Shown: positions 32,801 to 45,408 of the stretch, in pieces
How positions within the stretch are numbered: the first letter of the stretch is position 1
Layout of the letters: each line of letters begins with the position of its first letter
Assembly: GCF_032452875.1 (NCBI RefSeq)
Contig: NC_083875.1
Location: 79,382,178 to 79,446,177, forward strand
DNA from: Bos javanicus
Lineage: Eukaryota > Chordata > Mammalia > Artiodactyla > Bovidae
Reading direction: 5' to 3'
DNA: 64,000 nucleotides
Made by a program: the position numbers and the translations under genes
The notes under the pieces: generated by a model
The model's database searches: none
The model's input: the letters and a program-made list of their open reading frames with translations, nothing else
What the model was told of the DNA's origin: nothing

Positions 32801-33096
32801 AAGCAGTCCTCAACCTTTGTGGTAACAGGGACCAGTTTCATGGAAGACAATTTTTCCACCAACTGGGGGTAGGGGGATGGTTTGGGGATGATTCAAGCTC
32901 AGTAGGGTTTGCACTCCTATGAGGAATTATGCCGCTCCTGATCTAACAGGAGGCGGAGCTCAGGTGGGAATGCAAGTGAAGGGAAGTGGCTGGAAATAAA
33001 GATGGAGCTTTGGTCACTTGCCTGTCATTCACCTCCTGCTGTGTGGCCCAGTTCCTAATCAGTAGTGGTCCATGACCCAGGGATTGGGGATCCCAG
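32801..33096 (+). mobile_element. hAT-type non-autonomous DNA transposon
   Basis: Ends 'aagcagtcctcaacctttg' and 'gggattggggatcccag' are imperfect inverted repeats. Internal 'gaccagtttcatggaagaca' and 'aggaggcggagctcaggtgg' fit a common mammalian hAT MITE. Flanks agatacac (32793-32800) and agatatac (33097-33104) match at 7 of 8. Confidence 0.82.
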
Positions 33097-33104
33097 AGAT
33101 ATAC

Positions 33105-36059
33105 CTCATCTCGCCATAAAAGCACCATTTTGTTATAGATCACCACTTCCCTGTGCCATTCCTTTACCAACTGGCACTCTGCTTTTGATGGATACTTATG
33201 TGTCCTCTGGACAAGGCTGCCCACCCAGGCATCTCTGTTGGCACATGGGGGACTCGGAAGACCAGAGCTGTGTGCTGTTCTGTGTTGAGGTAGGAGAGTT
33301 CTCTTTTCCTATCTCATGTGCTACCCTGTTAGGAAAGTCTCAGATCAGTCCTGCCTTCCTCCCCTCACCCTATGGAAGGAAATCCAGAATCAAATCCAAG
33401 GATATTGTCTGAACAAGATCTTCTACTAGGAAGGACCACCAAATAACGTACTTGCATTTAAAAAAAGGAAATATTACCAAAGCACATATTTTTCATCTTG
33501 ATGGACAAATCATCCAAGCTCCTTTGCTGTATCTCACCTAGAGTAAAGTCACATTGGAGCCTGCTTTTATAGCTGAACCTGTAGTGAACTGACCCATCTC
33601 AGCAAAACCTCCAATTACCCCCAGCTTGGGGACCAGAGAAACTAACCCCACATTGCTGTAGATAACCTGGGCATAGGACAGAATACTGCAAAGCTCCTTA
33701 CCACAATAAAGCAGTGAAGATATTCACAAACATCAGTTAACAGACAACTGTGTTTTAATTTGTTTAAATCTTCTTATTAGCCTGCTGGGAAGCTACCCTT
33801 CTTGTTGATCTGAATGGATTTGGAGGTTTTGTCTTCTGTTCCTTCTCCCCTGATTTTAATCCTGGGCAACCCTCTGAGTATTACTTTTTCAGATTATTCT
33901 CTATCAGCACTTTAAAATATCAGCCTTGGTTTGTTTTTTTTTTTTTCCTCAGTCCAAAGAAGCAACGTAAATCTGTTGATTTCATTGACATCTCCTGGGG
34001 TTCTAAAGAGTCTAAAAATAATGAATGTGAGCCCTACATGATCCTCCTATCAAGTATTATGATCTCTTAGAAGCATTTCTTTATTTTCACTGTCTCATTG
34101 TACCTATTACCCAGTACGCATGCACACTTTCACTCTGGGATTTCCAATTCCCCTTCTCTTCACTCTATTAATTGCTCCTTTCTGTGTAGACAGGGTTTGC
34201 AATGTATTTCCCTAAACAACTTTCATGCTTTTGTTTCATTTACTATTTTCAGGAGGGAACCAGACGAGGTCTTTGGAATTGCCTACCGTGTCTTAGGAAA
34301 TGAAAAGGAAGGACAAGCCCGAGGTAGTGCTTTCCACCCATCAGGATACCAGATGAAATAGCTAAATCTGCTTCCCTGCCCTGGCACTCACAAGCTGACA
34401 ACCCGAGACGCTGAGGCGGGCCCAAGCAGCACCAGACCACCACAGCCCCCGAGGAGAAGGCCTCAAGCAGGAAGATGCACCTGGCACTCTGTGAGTCGTG
34501 AAGAAGGGCATCCTGAAACAGTCCTGTCCTTGGCAGAGGTGAAAGTCTAGCTGGAGAAGTAAAACCCACAGACGGGAAACAGTGAGGGAAGAGGAAGTAA
34601 CTGCTACACTCCTGGAGGCTGATTCTTAAAGAATTGAAGGCGGGTGGGAGGAGGCGTCTGGAGGAAGTGAGACTTGGGCTGATCTTTGAATGAGCGGGAT
34701 TAAAACAGGCAGGGGGAACAGGAAAGCATTTGGGATAGTAGGTGAGCAATTAGAGAAATGATAGAAAGGAGGCTGGGGCCAGTGAGGCAAAAGCCAGCGC
34801 CTTCAAGGGTGGAAAACAAGGGGTCTCCTTGGACCAGAAACACTGAGGAGCCATAATCCTGGAGGAACAGGAGCCCTGATCCTAGAGGAACAAAGTGAGA
34901 GAGCATGGACTAGGACCCAGAGAGGGTAACTCTGAAGGGAACCCCCTGGCAGCACCTGTGGTCTTGAAGATGGAGGCAATCCCACCCCAAGAGATCCCAC
35001 AGAAAGAGAGCCAGAGGAGGCCCAGCCTGACCAAGCGCCACCTGCTGCCACTCCCCAGTCTCATGCTGAGCACTGGCTAGGACCACAAGCTACCAGAGGA
35101 CCTGCTGGTGGCTCCTTCAGAGCCCCCAGCCTGGATGGATGGGGGCAGAGAGCAAATCTGGAAGGGCGCAGAGAGGAGTCAGCAAACGAATTGCCTGGAG
35201 GCAGGGCCAGTAAGTCCTACAGCAGCTCAAGCTGGACCTGATGGGTGTTTAAGCTCAACGTAGAGGATGCTGCTTTCTGAACAGGTGAACTGCAATCAGC
35301 CCTCCAGTCCCCCAGGTCTCTGCTCAGATATTGCATGAGACCCCCAGACCCCAAACACATTCTAACACATCAACCCTGTTTTATTTCCCTGGCAGCTCTC
35401 ATTTGCAACAACGCTGTTCCCTTTGTTGATTTTTATCCTGTGCTCCCAGGAGAGTCAAGTTTCTCAAGAACCTCTCTTGTTCCTCACTGAGAACAATGCC
35501 TGAGTCCCCACTCACTGAAACCTAGACAATGATCACTCTTGGACAGAACAAAACACACAAGCCCAAGATACAAATTGTGCTAAAAGCAAACTCATGTCTA
35601 CGAAGGAGCTAGGGAGCAGGGCGGGAACTGGGAGGGAGAGTGGTAAAGACTTCTTCTCTGCTAAATGTCACAGTGTGACATGTTCTTCCCTGGTCATATC
35701 AGGTGGCCAAAAAGTATGAGAGGTGGGGCTCTCTGCCACCTCCAATGAACTGTCTCTGCACTTACTTCATGGAGCTGGTAAGGTTCTCCAATCTGACAAC
35801 CCAGATACTACCTACATGATGTCTCTCTCTCTCTCTCTTTCTCTCTCATTTGCTAAAGCCCGGGAGGCAGCTCACAAAGCTCTGAGCTCTGAGGTTCTTT
35901 CCGGCTGCTGGGTCCCCAGCCATACATGGGTTTCTGCTGCACCCATTTCCTGGGGGAGGAAGGTCTGTTCTGACATCAAACAGTCCGTCAGCATCCCTAT
36001 TCCAGAAACTGCTGGCATGATGAGTGGGCTGCACAGAGGTAGTGGGAGACGATTAGCTC
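33105..36059. other. Longest low-repeat stretch; no gene recognised
   Basis: Nearly 3 kb without Bov SINEs, and more GC-rich than the rest from about 34.3 kb. Overlapping frames of 60-166 codons (34249-35080) are on both strands and look like compositional artefacts. Part of 34480-34820 could be a very old repeat. A (CT)n run lies at about 35821-35848. No CpG island is evident. Confidence 0.4.
35821..35848. repeat. (CT)n low-complexity run
   Basis: About 28 bases of CT dinucleotides with one interruption (tctctttctc). Confidence 0.88.
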
Positions 36060-36440
36060 ATCTCTAATTATATGGGATTTACGATTAGGCAGCAAGTTTA
36101 TTTTGGAACACTGCAATAACAAGAGGCACAGTACTGGAGGACGAGGGGGCGGAGTTCTAGCTTGGCCTTTAGAATATAATGGCTTGTCATTGCCATGGAA
36201 ACCAGCTCCCTGGGAGATCGCAGGCACCTTGTTCTATAATTATAAGAGATCTGATAAGGGCTGGTGGGGGGTGGGGGGGATGGTGGTGTGTGTGTATTTT
36301 TTTCTTTATAAATCGTATTCAGTGGCTGAAAATAGAAGGACCTGGAGAACAAAGCCTGTTATTAACCACCATCTGCTAAGAGGCGGCTGCACTTCAGCTG
36401 CCTGGAGAGGCTGTTCCTGCAAGCTCTGCAGATGTGCCCA
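36060..36440. promoter_or_regulatory. Candidate non-coding regulatory block
   Basis: Repeat-free stretch with several binding-site-like words close together: attgccatggaaac (36189-36202), an RFX X-box-like near-palindrome; an AT-rich homeobox-like ctataattataag; and a GATA-like ctgataagg. A G-run follows. This is inference from word content only; conservation is untested. Confidence 0.3.
36258..36283 (+). other. G-quadruplex-compatible G tract
   Basis: Starts at the ggg of 'aagggctgg' and continues as G6-T-G7-A-TGG. Four runs of three G with short loops can be drawn. It is followed by (GT)n and a T-run. Confidence 0.7.
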
Positions 36441-36934
36441 GAATGCCAGGAGTTGATCTGGACGCACAGTGCCTGCAGAGGAGAGGGGTGTGTCCAGTCA
36501 AATCAGGTGGGAAAGGGATTTCAGGCTGAAATGACTGGTCCGGCTTGTTGGGATGGATGTACCCACTGTCTGACGGGGAGCTGCCGGCATTCCCCACCCC
36601 AGGAGAACTGGCAGGATCTCCTCCCTCCCTCCTCCCACCTACCGCTCACTCCCAAATTTCATGGCCAAGTGCAATCACAGCCATCCCAGCCTTGGGACTT
36701 GGACTTCAGCACATTTCTTAAGCTTTCTGCACCTATGTTCTTTTGCAATTAAAAATTCAATTCTTAAGAGGATTAAACAAAAGAATTATGATAAAGGGAA
36801 CATGTTTGGCAAACTGTAAAGTTTGTCACATACAACTGGACTCTCAGGAGAATGGAGTCTTACTTTGAGAGAAAATTGCCCTTCATTTAAAAATCAGACC
36901 CCCTCTCTTCCAGTTGAATGATTTTATCAATAAT

Positions 36935-37262
36935 TCCACAGTAGAGATGAATCTGTTCACAGAGCAGCAATGGAGATGTCGACATAGAGAACAGACCTAT
37001 GGACACAGGTTGGTTGGGGAGGAGAGGAAGAGGGTGAGATCAACGGAGGGAATACCATGGATGCATATACACTAACATATGTAAATAGATAGCCAATGGG
37101 AATTTGCTGTGTGACTCAGGAAACTCACACTGGGGCTCTTAATAACCTGGTGTGGGGATGGTTGGGAGGTGGGAGGGAGATTTAAGAGGAAGGGGACATA
37201 TGTACACCTATGGTTAATTCATGTTGCTGTATGACAGAAATCAAACCCCCCCAAAAAACTGT
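36935..37262 (+). mobile_element. Ruminant L1 3' UTR end, sense
   Basis: 'ggagatgtcgacatagagaa', 'caatgggaatttgctgtgtg', 'gaggtgggagggagatttaa' and 'cctatggttaattcatgttg' are the L1 3' UTR order, ending near 'atcaaacccccccaaaaaac'. Older than the copy at 31451. Confidence 0.82.
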
Positions 37263-37367
37263 ATAATTCCCACAACAAACCTGGGAGGTAGGTATTATTC
37301 ACATTTTAAAAGCTAAATAAAGACATTATGGCTCAGAAAGAAAAAATAAATATTAAAGAGAATAGGA

Positions 37368-37610
37368 TTGAGACTTCCTAGTGGTCCAGTGACTGGGCTC
37401 CATGCTCGCAAGGCAAGGGGCTTGGGTCCGATCCCTGCTCAGAGAACTAGATCCCATATGCTGCAACTAAGAGTTTGCATGTCACAACTCAAAAAAAAAA
37501 GATCCTGTACAACAGAACCAAAGATTCTGCATGCTGCAATGAAGATCAAATACCTCATGTGCTATTTGGCACAGCCAATTACTAAATAAAAATATATAAA
37601 TAATAATAAA
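37368..37610 (+). repeat. CHR-2-type SINE, sense
   Basis: Head 'agacttcctagtggtccagt', B-box-like gggtccgatccc, body 'agatcccatatgctgcaact' and a second module 'agattctgcatgctgcaatg', then an A/T-rich tail. Confidence 0.85.
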
Positions 37611-40600
37611 GAAAACAGGAATACCGTATAACAATACCTTCGATTTGTATGTTATTTTATAGCTTAGAAGTGTTTTCATCCTCTTTTATTGGGGTGTATG
37701 TTGCCTTAATGGAGAGAGCACTGTCTGCATTGATTCATTTATAAGGAAACCCAGGCAGTTTGGAAAGCTGTTTTTCTAAAGGGCCTTCCCTTTTTAAAAA
37801 TGGGTCATGGTCATTAAAAATGAAGCCTAGCAGCTCTGAGTATGGCTGTGTATGTTAAGGGCACTGAGTCAATAAAATCTCCAGGAGCTTTTTTCTAAAG
37901 CTATTCAAACTCTGAAGAGTCTATCCAATTGCCTTCTAAAAGCAGGAAATGGGTGAGAACAGAGGACGGTGCTTCGTTTTATTCATGACCCAGCCCACCA
38001 CTGTCCTCAATTTGTATTCTTTAAAATCCAGAGAGTATTTAGGGAGAAATATCACTCTTGTGTTTCTCTCCTATTATCAATACATATAATTCCCAAGGAT
38101 CACTCATCACTTCTGGAAATAGGAGAAGAATGTTTACTGCTCAGTGTCTACCATCAGCTAAGATTATGTAATGTTTCAAGTAAGAGAATCCCGAATGAAC
38201 AGTGGCTAAAGGGAGATAACAAAGCATTTATTTATCCCTGAAACAGAGCTCCAGAGGTAAAGAACACAGGGCTGGTTGGGGCGCTCTATTCATGGTGTTC
38301 TTAGGGATTCATTTCACCGCTTTGCCATCTCCCTGGCCTGGCCTCCTCCTCATGGTCCACTGGGGTAGCTAGGGCACTGGCCCTCATAACCACATTCCAC
38401 AGAGTTGGATGGAGAGGGGACAGAGAACAGGGGGACAGAGCATACAAGTTGCCTGCCTTCTCAAGAAGGTTCTTAGGAGGCTCCATAGAACAATTCTGCT
38501 CACATCACCAACAGTGGAGGCTGGACAATGAAGTCTTTTTGCTAGGCCACAGGGTTCCCAGCTTAAAGCCTGGGGTTCTAGAAGCAAGGGAGGTGCCTTT
38601 TAGGGAAAACCAGCATTCCCCATCCGTGATTTTTACACTTTGATTCTGCTTCTACATCCCTTTTTGCCAGGTGACACCCTCAGAGTCATCCTCAATTACA
38701 GATTCAACTACATGGAGCCAGGAAGTTTCTGGATGGCCTGAGCTAACCAGGGCCCTTGTGGTAAGTTTGGTTAGTTATTCAACAAACACATCTCCTGCTC
38801 CTGGATGCACAGCCACACTGCAGAAGTGAAGGGATAGTTTAAACCTCACTCCTAACATCAGAAGCATACCTTTTCTATGGTCTCCTCTTCATTTCTCATG
38901 AGAAAACACCACAACCTCAAAGCCCATGGTTGACAACAGCCAGAAACCAGCCTAACCTGGTCTAAGCAAAAATAGGAACTTACTAGAAAGATCACAGATG
39001 ACCTCATAGGTGTCTAAGACAGGGGACTGTGTCTGGACCTCCAGGGGATGAGGATCAGGCCCTCTCAAGCTGTGCAGGCTCCCACTCTCCCTGCCTGTGT
39101 ATCTTTCTTGTCGATTGTCTGCTTTCTCTGTGGAGAGGATAACAAGCTTCCGACAGTTTCTGAGCATTTCATTTGGTAGCTGTAGCAGCCTAAGAGGAAG
39201 AGTGACCAGATATTCACCCTGGTTCAAAGTCAGGAAACACCAAGAAGAAATCCATTGGTCCACCTTAGTCCCACGCGGACACCAGGACAATCGGGCGTGT
39301 CCAGGTAGGCAAGGCCAGCTGAACCTTGGGGACAGGACAGGAGGAGGGCAGTTTCTACAAACAGGTGGCTAGAGGGACAGATTAAACCAGTAAGTATCCA
39401 TGGCAACAGTCATTCCCCTATGATCAATTTCCACAAGAGGTCAAAGTTCTCTGGGAAACAGCCACAGAGTCGTTGTCACTGAGTGCTCCCTCACTTGGCT
39501 CTGGCCTCCAGGTTTCCAGATTACCTTCCTGTATGTCTTAAAGAAACAGGCTTTCTGCCCACAGCTCCAAAATGGCAGACATGTGAACCTTCCAGACCTG
39601 GCCCAGGGAAGGGCTCACCTCCAAGCTGGTGGGGCATCAACATCCAAGAAAGTATCAGGCTAGTTTATTTTGTCCCCCACCATAAATTTGACCGTGGAAA
39701 GAAGCCTCTTGAAAAGTGAGCCCAAATGCAATTACATCCACCCAGGAGGAAGTGGTGCTTGGGCACTCACACATCTCAGGATGAGTAAGTCCCTAACAGT
39801 ATTCTGAAAACCCTCTGCATTTCCACCTCAATATTCAACAACTCAGAATCACCAGAGGCAGTTCAAATTAAACTCCCATGAAAAATTTTTAAAAACTTAA
39901 ATGTATCCCTTGCCAAAGAAAGATTGACTCCATAGCTACTGTCTGGATATACATTAAATGTCCCTCCCCACCCTGAGGTCACACTGCTCAGGGTCATTTT
40001 TAGATAAGTTATCACCATCTCCTGTACACAAAGTATCTCATCTCCCTTTATTTTATCTTCAGCTTTTCTCAAGAGTGAGAAAAACAAAAAGACTAAACAT
40101 ACCAACTGGATCTCCAAAGCATTCATCATGAAGGATTCACAGCTGTCGCTAGAATACTCCTACTTGCCTCTCTGTGGCTGCCTTTAGATAAACCTCACTG
40201 CTATTCCTCAGAGCACAGAACAGCAGACTCCCAATGGCCACCTGACTTCCTGTCAGAGCAGCAAGAGAAAAGCAGAGGTACCCAGCGAGGCACTTAGCTC
40301 TCTGTGCTCTAGGAACTGAGCGCTGTGCTGCATGCCTCACCCAGGCTGTGCAGCATGGTCTTCAGGAGCTAACCCAGGAGCCCTCCTCCACTTGGGAGCA
40401 TCATGGCAGTTAGCATCTTGGACACAATACTGAACTGTAGACATTCAGGGTCCTAGCCACAGCTCCATGACTTTCTATGGAAACTAAAGTCATCTAATCT
40501 TGCTCATCCTTGCTGACCACCTAAATAGGATAATGCCTCCTTCAAGAAACACATATTGATGTATGAAATTCCTCTGAAACTGTAAGCTTTTAACTGCAGA

Positions 40601-40734
40601 TAGTGTGATGAAGTTTTTGGCATCATAAACACAGAGATTAAAGACATAGCTGTTGAAATGAAGAACTACATACAAGCAGGTCTATGCATAGAGACAATAA
40701 CTTACAGGATTTTCCAGCTGCCAGTGTCAATAAA
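37611..40734. other. Low-copy sequence; possible old repeat at 38930-39385
   Basis: No gene recognised. Frames up to 112 codons (38952-39290, -) have no domain. The piece starting 'accagcctaacctggtctaa' and ending near 'ggctagagggacagattaaa' has the feel of an ancient repeat, unassigned. Confidence 0.35.
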
Positions 40735-40905
40735 GGGCTTCCCTGGTGGCTCGGATGGTAAAGAATTTGCCTGCAATAAGGAGACCTGGGTTTGATCTCT
40801 CGATTGGGAAGATCCCCTGGAGGAGGGAATGACTACCCACTCCAGTATTCTTGCCATGGAGAATTCTTGCCATTCTTGTCCATGGAGAACTCTATGGACA
40901 GAGGA
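40735..40905 (+). repeat. Bov-tA SINE, sense, with internal duplication
   Basis: Normal tRNA-like head 'gggcttccctggtggctcgg', then in the body 'ccatggagaa' and 'ttcttg' are repeated locally (about 40851-40892) before the element breaks off without the usual 3' half. Confidence 0.85.
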
Positions 40906-42522
40906 ATCAGTAAAAACTAGAGATCAGTCATCAGAAATGGGGTCAGTGTCAGACCCGCATTTCCTATTTTCTGGATTCTCTTCCTGGAGAAGTTCCTTCA
41001 CTGCGTTCTTGCAAGGACCTAACCATCTTCATTTATAAATTAAATGTGTACTTTTTTTGTTTTAAAAATGAAGACACGGTATTAATAAATTACATCAATG
41101 CTTCTTACTCCTAAAGTATAAATTCACAAAATAAAATCCATTTTATTTAAGTTTTTTTTTAAAGCCTTTTTTATCTGTCCTATCTCTTGCCTTTGAAATC
41201 AACCTGACACATCTTTAAGCCAAGGACACACGACACCCAGGCCAGCTGCAAACACCCATCCAGCCCCAGAAAATACGCAGAACTTCTTTTTCTTTCACCT
41301 ACTTTCCCTTCTCCAAATCTCATCTCTGCCTGTCAGTGATCTCCTGGCTCTTTAATTCCAACTTCAGTCTTGCCTCTGGGCTTGGAGACTTATTTGTTCA
41401 GAGTCTGAGTTCCTACCTTGTGCCCAGCACTGTTTGCTCACCCATCAAAAACCTGTAGCCGCCTGGGGCTCATGGTCCAGTTTACTCCTGATTCCTCGTG
41501 TTAGAATATTGGTTTCTTCTAACAGGTTCTGAATTGTCTGGACGAGGCACGGTTTAACCCCTTGGGTCTCAAATGTTAATTCCGTAATCAAGAAAAGGAG
41601 AGATTGAACATAAGTGCTATGTGGAACTTTCTAGAAACCAGATTCAATAAAACCCAATCATCTACAGCTGACACACAAACCCCTAAAGCAGGGGCATTTC
41701 AGTTCCCACAGCTTCCTTCCATGGACTCTCGATATAAAATGGTCAAGGTGACCTCAGTTCCTCCTGACATCCTCTTCTAGACTGAGACACTGGCCTGGAT
41801 ATGTCCATTATACACCATAGGGCTGTTCTCTCTGGAGCCATTTAGAAGGTTTGGGAAGAGAAAACAAAATACCTTCTTCAAAAACAGAAGTTCCAAGTAA
41901 TTGAAACACCAAATTTACTTGGGTCAATTTCTAGCAATTTTGATGCGTTATGTCTGTCCCTGAACAATACTTTGAGGTGAAAAAATAAGTATATAGCTTC
42001 ATTTCCAGTACTAGTTTGAAAATTAGCCTCTAGGTGGTGGCTTTCATCAACTTGCTTTTCCAGGTACTTTAAAATGTTTTTAGTTTGGCCCAACATAGAG
42101 TTTTATAAGAAGAGCAAAACTTTCAAGGTAAGTTGGAAGCCAGCAAGTGATTCTAAATTTCAGCTTCCCAACAGCACATCAAATACTTGTGAAGCCAAAC
42201 AGATGCAAAGGTGCTGTAAAACTGGCAACAAAGGAAATTAATAATCCAATGTTCTCTGTGCAAAATTTGTAGCAACCAAAGCATAGAAGAAGCCCTGAAA
42301 CAGAAGAGCAGAGAAAGGAAGTAAAAAGAATTTATGTTACCCACCCCTTTTCCTTGCAAAACTCCACCTCAGAGACATTAGGCCTGTGCTTCCCAAGAAG
42401 CTGGTAGCCAGTCTCCTACTGCAAAGAAATCAGTCTCTGAAATGATCTCTGTCACATCCAGTAGCAGTCACTGGTGCTGCCTACCAAGCATTTCACTCTC
42501 TTTCCTAGGTCTATGATGGGAT
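40906..42522. other. Unrecognised sequence
   Basis: No gene or clear repeat seen. AT-rich at 41040-41170 with T-runs. Short frames only. Confidence 0.35.
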
Positions 42523-42745
42523 TGTGTGTGTGTGAGTTGTTCAGCCATGTCCAACTCCTTTGTGACCCCATGGACTTAGCCCACCAGGCTCCTCTGTCCA
42601 TGGGATTTTCCAGGCAAGAATCCTGGAGTGGATTGCCCTTTCCTTCTCCAGGGGATCATCCCAATCCTGGGGATCAAACCCATGTCTCTTGCATCTCTTG
42701 CACTGGCAGGCAGATTCTTTCCCACTAGTGCCACCTGAGAAGCCC
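42523..42745 (-). repeat. Bov-tA SINE, antisense
   Basis: (TG)n-type tail, antisense body, and inverted head ending 'gtgccacctgagaagccc'. An 11-12 base duplication (cttgcatct / cttgcactg) is present in the head region. Confidence 0.88.
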
Positions 42746-43215
42746 ATACGATAGTACTGTACCTCTCCAATCCCTTGAGATTAGATATAGCCATATGACT
42801 CACTCTGGCCTGAGAAAACTGCTGCGTGTCACTTCTGGTCAGGAGCTTTAACACCCAGGACACAAGTAGCCACACTCCTTTTACTTTGGCTAATATGACC
42901 GGAAGCTCTCCAGATAATGGTTTCTCCAACAGTCTGAAGCCTACAATGAGTTCTCAGGAACAGTGAGAACTGAACCTACTATGTTAAGGCTCTGAGAGTT
43001 GGGGGTTGTTTGTTACCAAGCATGACCTCACCCATGCTCATTGATACTTATCTGTCCTAAATGAGGGTTGTCACATATTCCTCAAAAATACCAGACCTTC
43101 AGTAGATACAAGGATGAAACACAGGAACTTTGTTTTTTAAGAAATCAAAAGCATTTATGTTTTATAATATTTACATTTTAAAAACTGTTCTTTTAACTAT
43201 GATAACTATATAGAG

Positions 43216-43440
43216 CAGGAGCTGTCAGATTGTTCTGTACAGGACCAGATAGCAAATATCTTAGCCTCTGTGTGGGCCATATGGTCTTTGTCACAAGTAC
43301 TCAACCCTGCCAATGGCTTACAAAAGTAGCCAGAGACAACATTTAAGTGAATTCCAATGGCTGTGTTTCAGTAAAACTTTACTCACAAAAATACATGGTT
43401 GGCCACATTTGGCCCATGGGCCATGGCTCTGCCAACTCCA
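43216..43440 (+). mobile_element. hAT-Charlie-type non-autonomous DNA transposon
   Basis: Same family pattern as 27959-28157 but fuller: 'aggaccagatagcaaatatc', 'ggccatatggtctttgtcac', 'gtttcagtaaaactttactc' and 'atttggcccatgggccatgg'. Flanks atatagag (43208-43215) and atagagag (43441-43448) match at 7 of 8. Confidence 0.82.
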
Positions 43441-44867
43441 ATAGAGAGCACTGAAGGCATAACAGAATTGACTTTATACTGGCTTTTCCCATCGTTCAGC
43501 TTCACTTGTTGACTTACACATTTTTAATTACACTGAGAAATCTTTCTACAACTGAATTCAAGACAGGAATCAAAGTAGGAGATAACCATTTGTAGAGCTT
43601 CTATTGATTAAATAACTGTGTGGCCCCACGGGGAAAGATATGGTATAGTTAAAGTTAAGAACTTTATCATAAAGGGAATTCAGGAAGAGGCCTTCTCTTC
43701 CTATACGAGAGTCATCAAAATTTTTTTATTAATTTCGTCAATGGTTGGATATTTCTTTCTAGAAATGTAGCATGCACTGAGCTAAGAAAATGCAATATAA
43801 CAACTATCCAAAGGACACATTTCCTTGGCTACCTTGCATAAAGATTTAAAACTTCTTTTGAAAACGTTCAACAAATATAGTGGAAAACAATTGCTTATAC
43901 AATGCAAATGTAATCTTTTTTTCAAGAAAAACACTTTATCAAGGAATCAAATTTTCTTGTAATGAAATAAAGGGCCAATTTATTTCTTATTTTGAGCAGT
44001 GACCATTCTGACTACAGATATAAGTGAACAGAATAAACGTGGTTCTGAAACTGCTGCCTAATGTAAGAGGGTGAATTATTGGCTCTGAGTTCTTTCTTTC
44101 CCTCTCATCCTTGTCAACCAACTCCACGGTGTACTTCTCCATCCCATTGATGGTAGGCCCAGGCGTGTGACTTGTTTTGGCCACAGAATGTCAACAAAAT
44201 GACAGTGTGCCGTTTCAGAGCAGGGGCCTTTAATGATTTCCTATAAGTTTGCGCCCTGTCTTGTACTTCTGCCATCTTCCATGAGGAAAGCATGTGCTTT
44301 ACAGCTGCTCTGTGATCTCAAAAATAAGAAACAGACTTGAACCCAACTCTGAGCCTAAAGTAGAACTGTTCCAACTAACCTACAGACCTGTGGGTGGAGA
44401 AATCAATGTTTGTTGTTGTGCACCACTGAGATTCTGGAGTCATTTTTATGCCATATTATCACATCAATAATTGACTAATACCGCTGTTACTGACCTTTTT
44501 ATTACCTAATCAGAAACTGTTTTCACAATGACATATTAAAAATTGTAATTTGTAAATAAATGGTCATCAGTTCAGTAACAATGTTTCAACTCAAGAAACT
44601 GAGCCATCAAGTGTGATTAAAGCTAGGAATTTCATGTAAGTCATTTTCAAAAACCTATGAACTTTTTCAATTTTTAAATAGTACAACAAGATAGTATTAT
44701 GAAGTATTAACAAATGTGTCCTCAAGTATTCCCTGTGTTTCACTGAATTATTACCCATAGGACCTTTTCTTAGTCCACGGGCTAGGAAAGAGACATATTA
44801 ACTTAGGAAAGAATGTTTCCAACAATGGATCGCAAGCTATTAATGATTCACAAAATCATATAAGTAG
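43441..44867. other. Mostly unrecognised; possible old repeat at 44140-44485
   Basis: AT-rich. The segment from 'ccaggcgtgtgacttgtttt' to 'catcaataattgactaatac' has an LTR/MER-like organisation but no firm family. No gene signal. Confidence 0.35.
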
Positions 44868-45080
44868 GTCTGGCTTCTTGGTGGCTCAGAGGGTAAAGCG
44901 TCTGCCTGCAATGCAGGACACCCGGGTTCAATTCCAGGGTCGGGAAGATCCCCTGGAGAAGGAAATGGTCAACCCACTCCAGTACTCTTGCCTGGAAAAT
45001 CCCATGGTTGGAGAAGCCTGGTAGGCTACAGTCCATGGAGTCTCAAAGAGTCAGACACGACTGTGCGAGTTCACTTTCAA
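44868..45080 (+). repeat. Bov-tA SINE, sense
   Basis: Complete: head 'ggcttcttggtggctcagag', B-box-like gggttcaattcc, body, and 'gttcactttcaa' tail. No clear TSD. Confidence 0.9.
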
Positions 45081-45289
45081 CCAATATATTTTAAATGAAA
45101 ATAGAATAGAAAACACCAGACTCATACATAAAAAGGTAAACATACATAAAGATACATAACATACTTAAAATGTATACATTGCTTTCCAAAGATATATGGA
45201 AAAAACTGAGGCTGAAATGTGATAGGTCAAAATGATTAAAAACTTTTGAGAGACACTACCTTAAAGGAAGTTTATTTTAATGGAAACAG

Positions 45290-45408
45290 CTGTGCTTAGT
45301 AGCTCAGTCTTGTCCAACTCTTGCAACCCCATAGACTGTAGTCTGCCAGGCTCCTCTGTCCATGGGATTCTCCAGGCAAGAATAATGGAGTGGGTTGCCA
45401 TTTCCTTC
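45290..45408 (-). repeat. BovA SINE, antisense, 13-bp TSD
   Basis: 119 bp, head missing. Perfect direct repeats ttaatggaaacag at 45277-45289 and 45409-45421. Confidence 0.93.

Noticed and set aside
34249..35080. Cluster of overlapping 60-166 codon frames as exons
   Set aside because: Frames overlap on both strands, lack splice-site logic and recognisable domains, and fit the local GC-rich composition.
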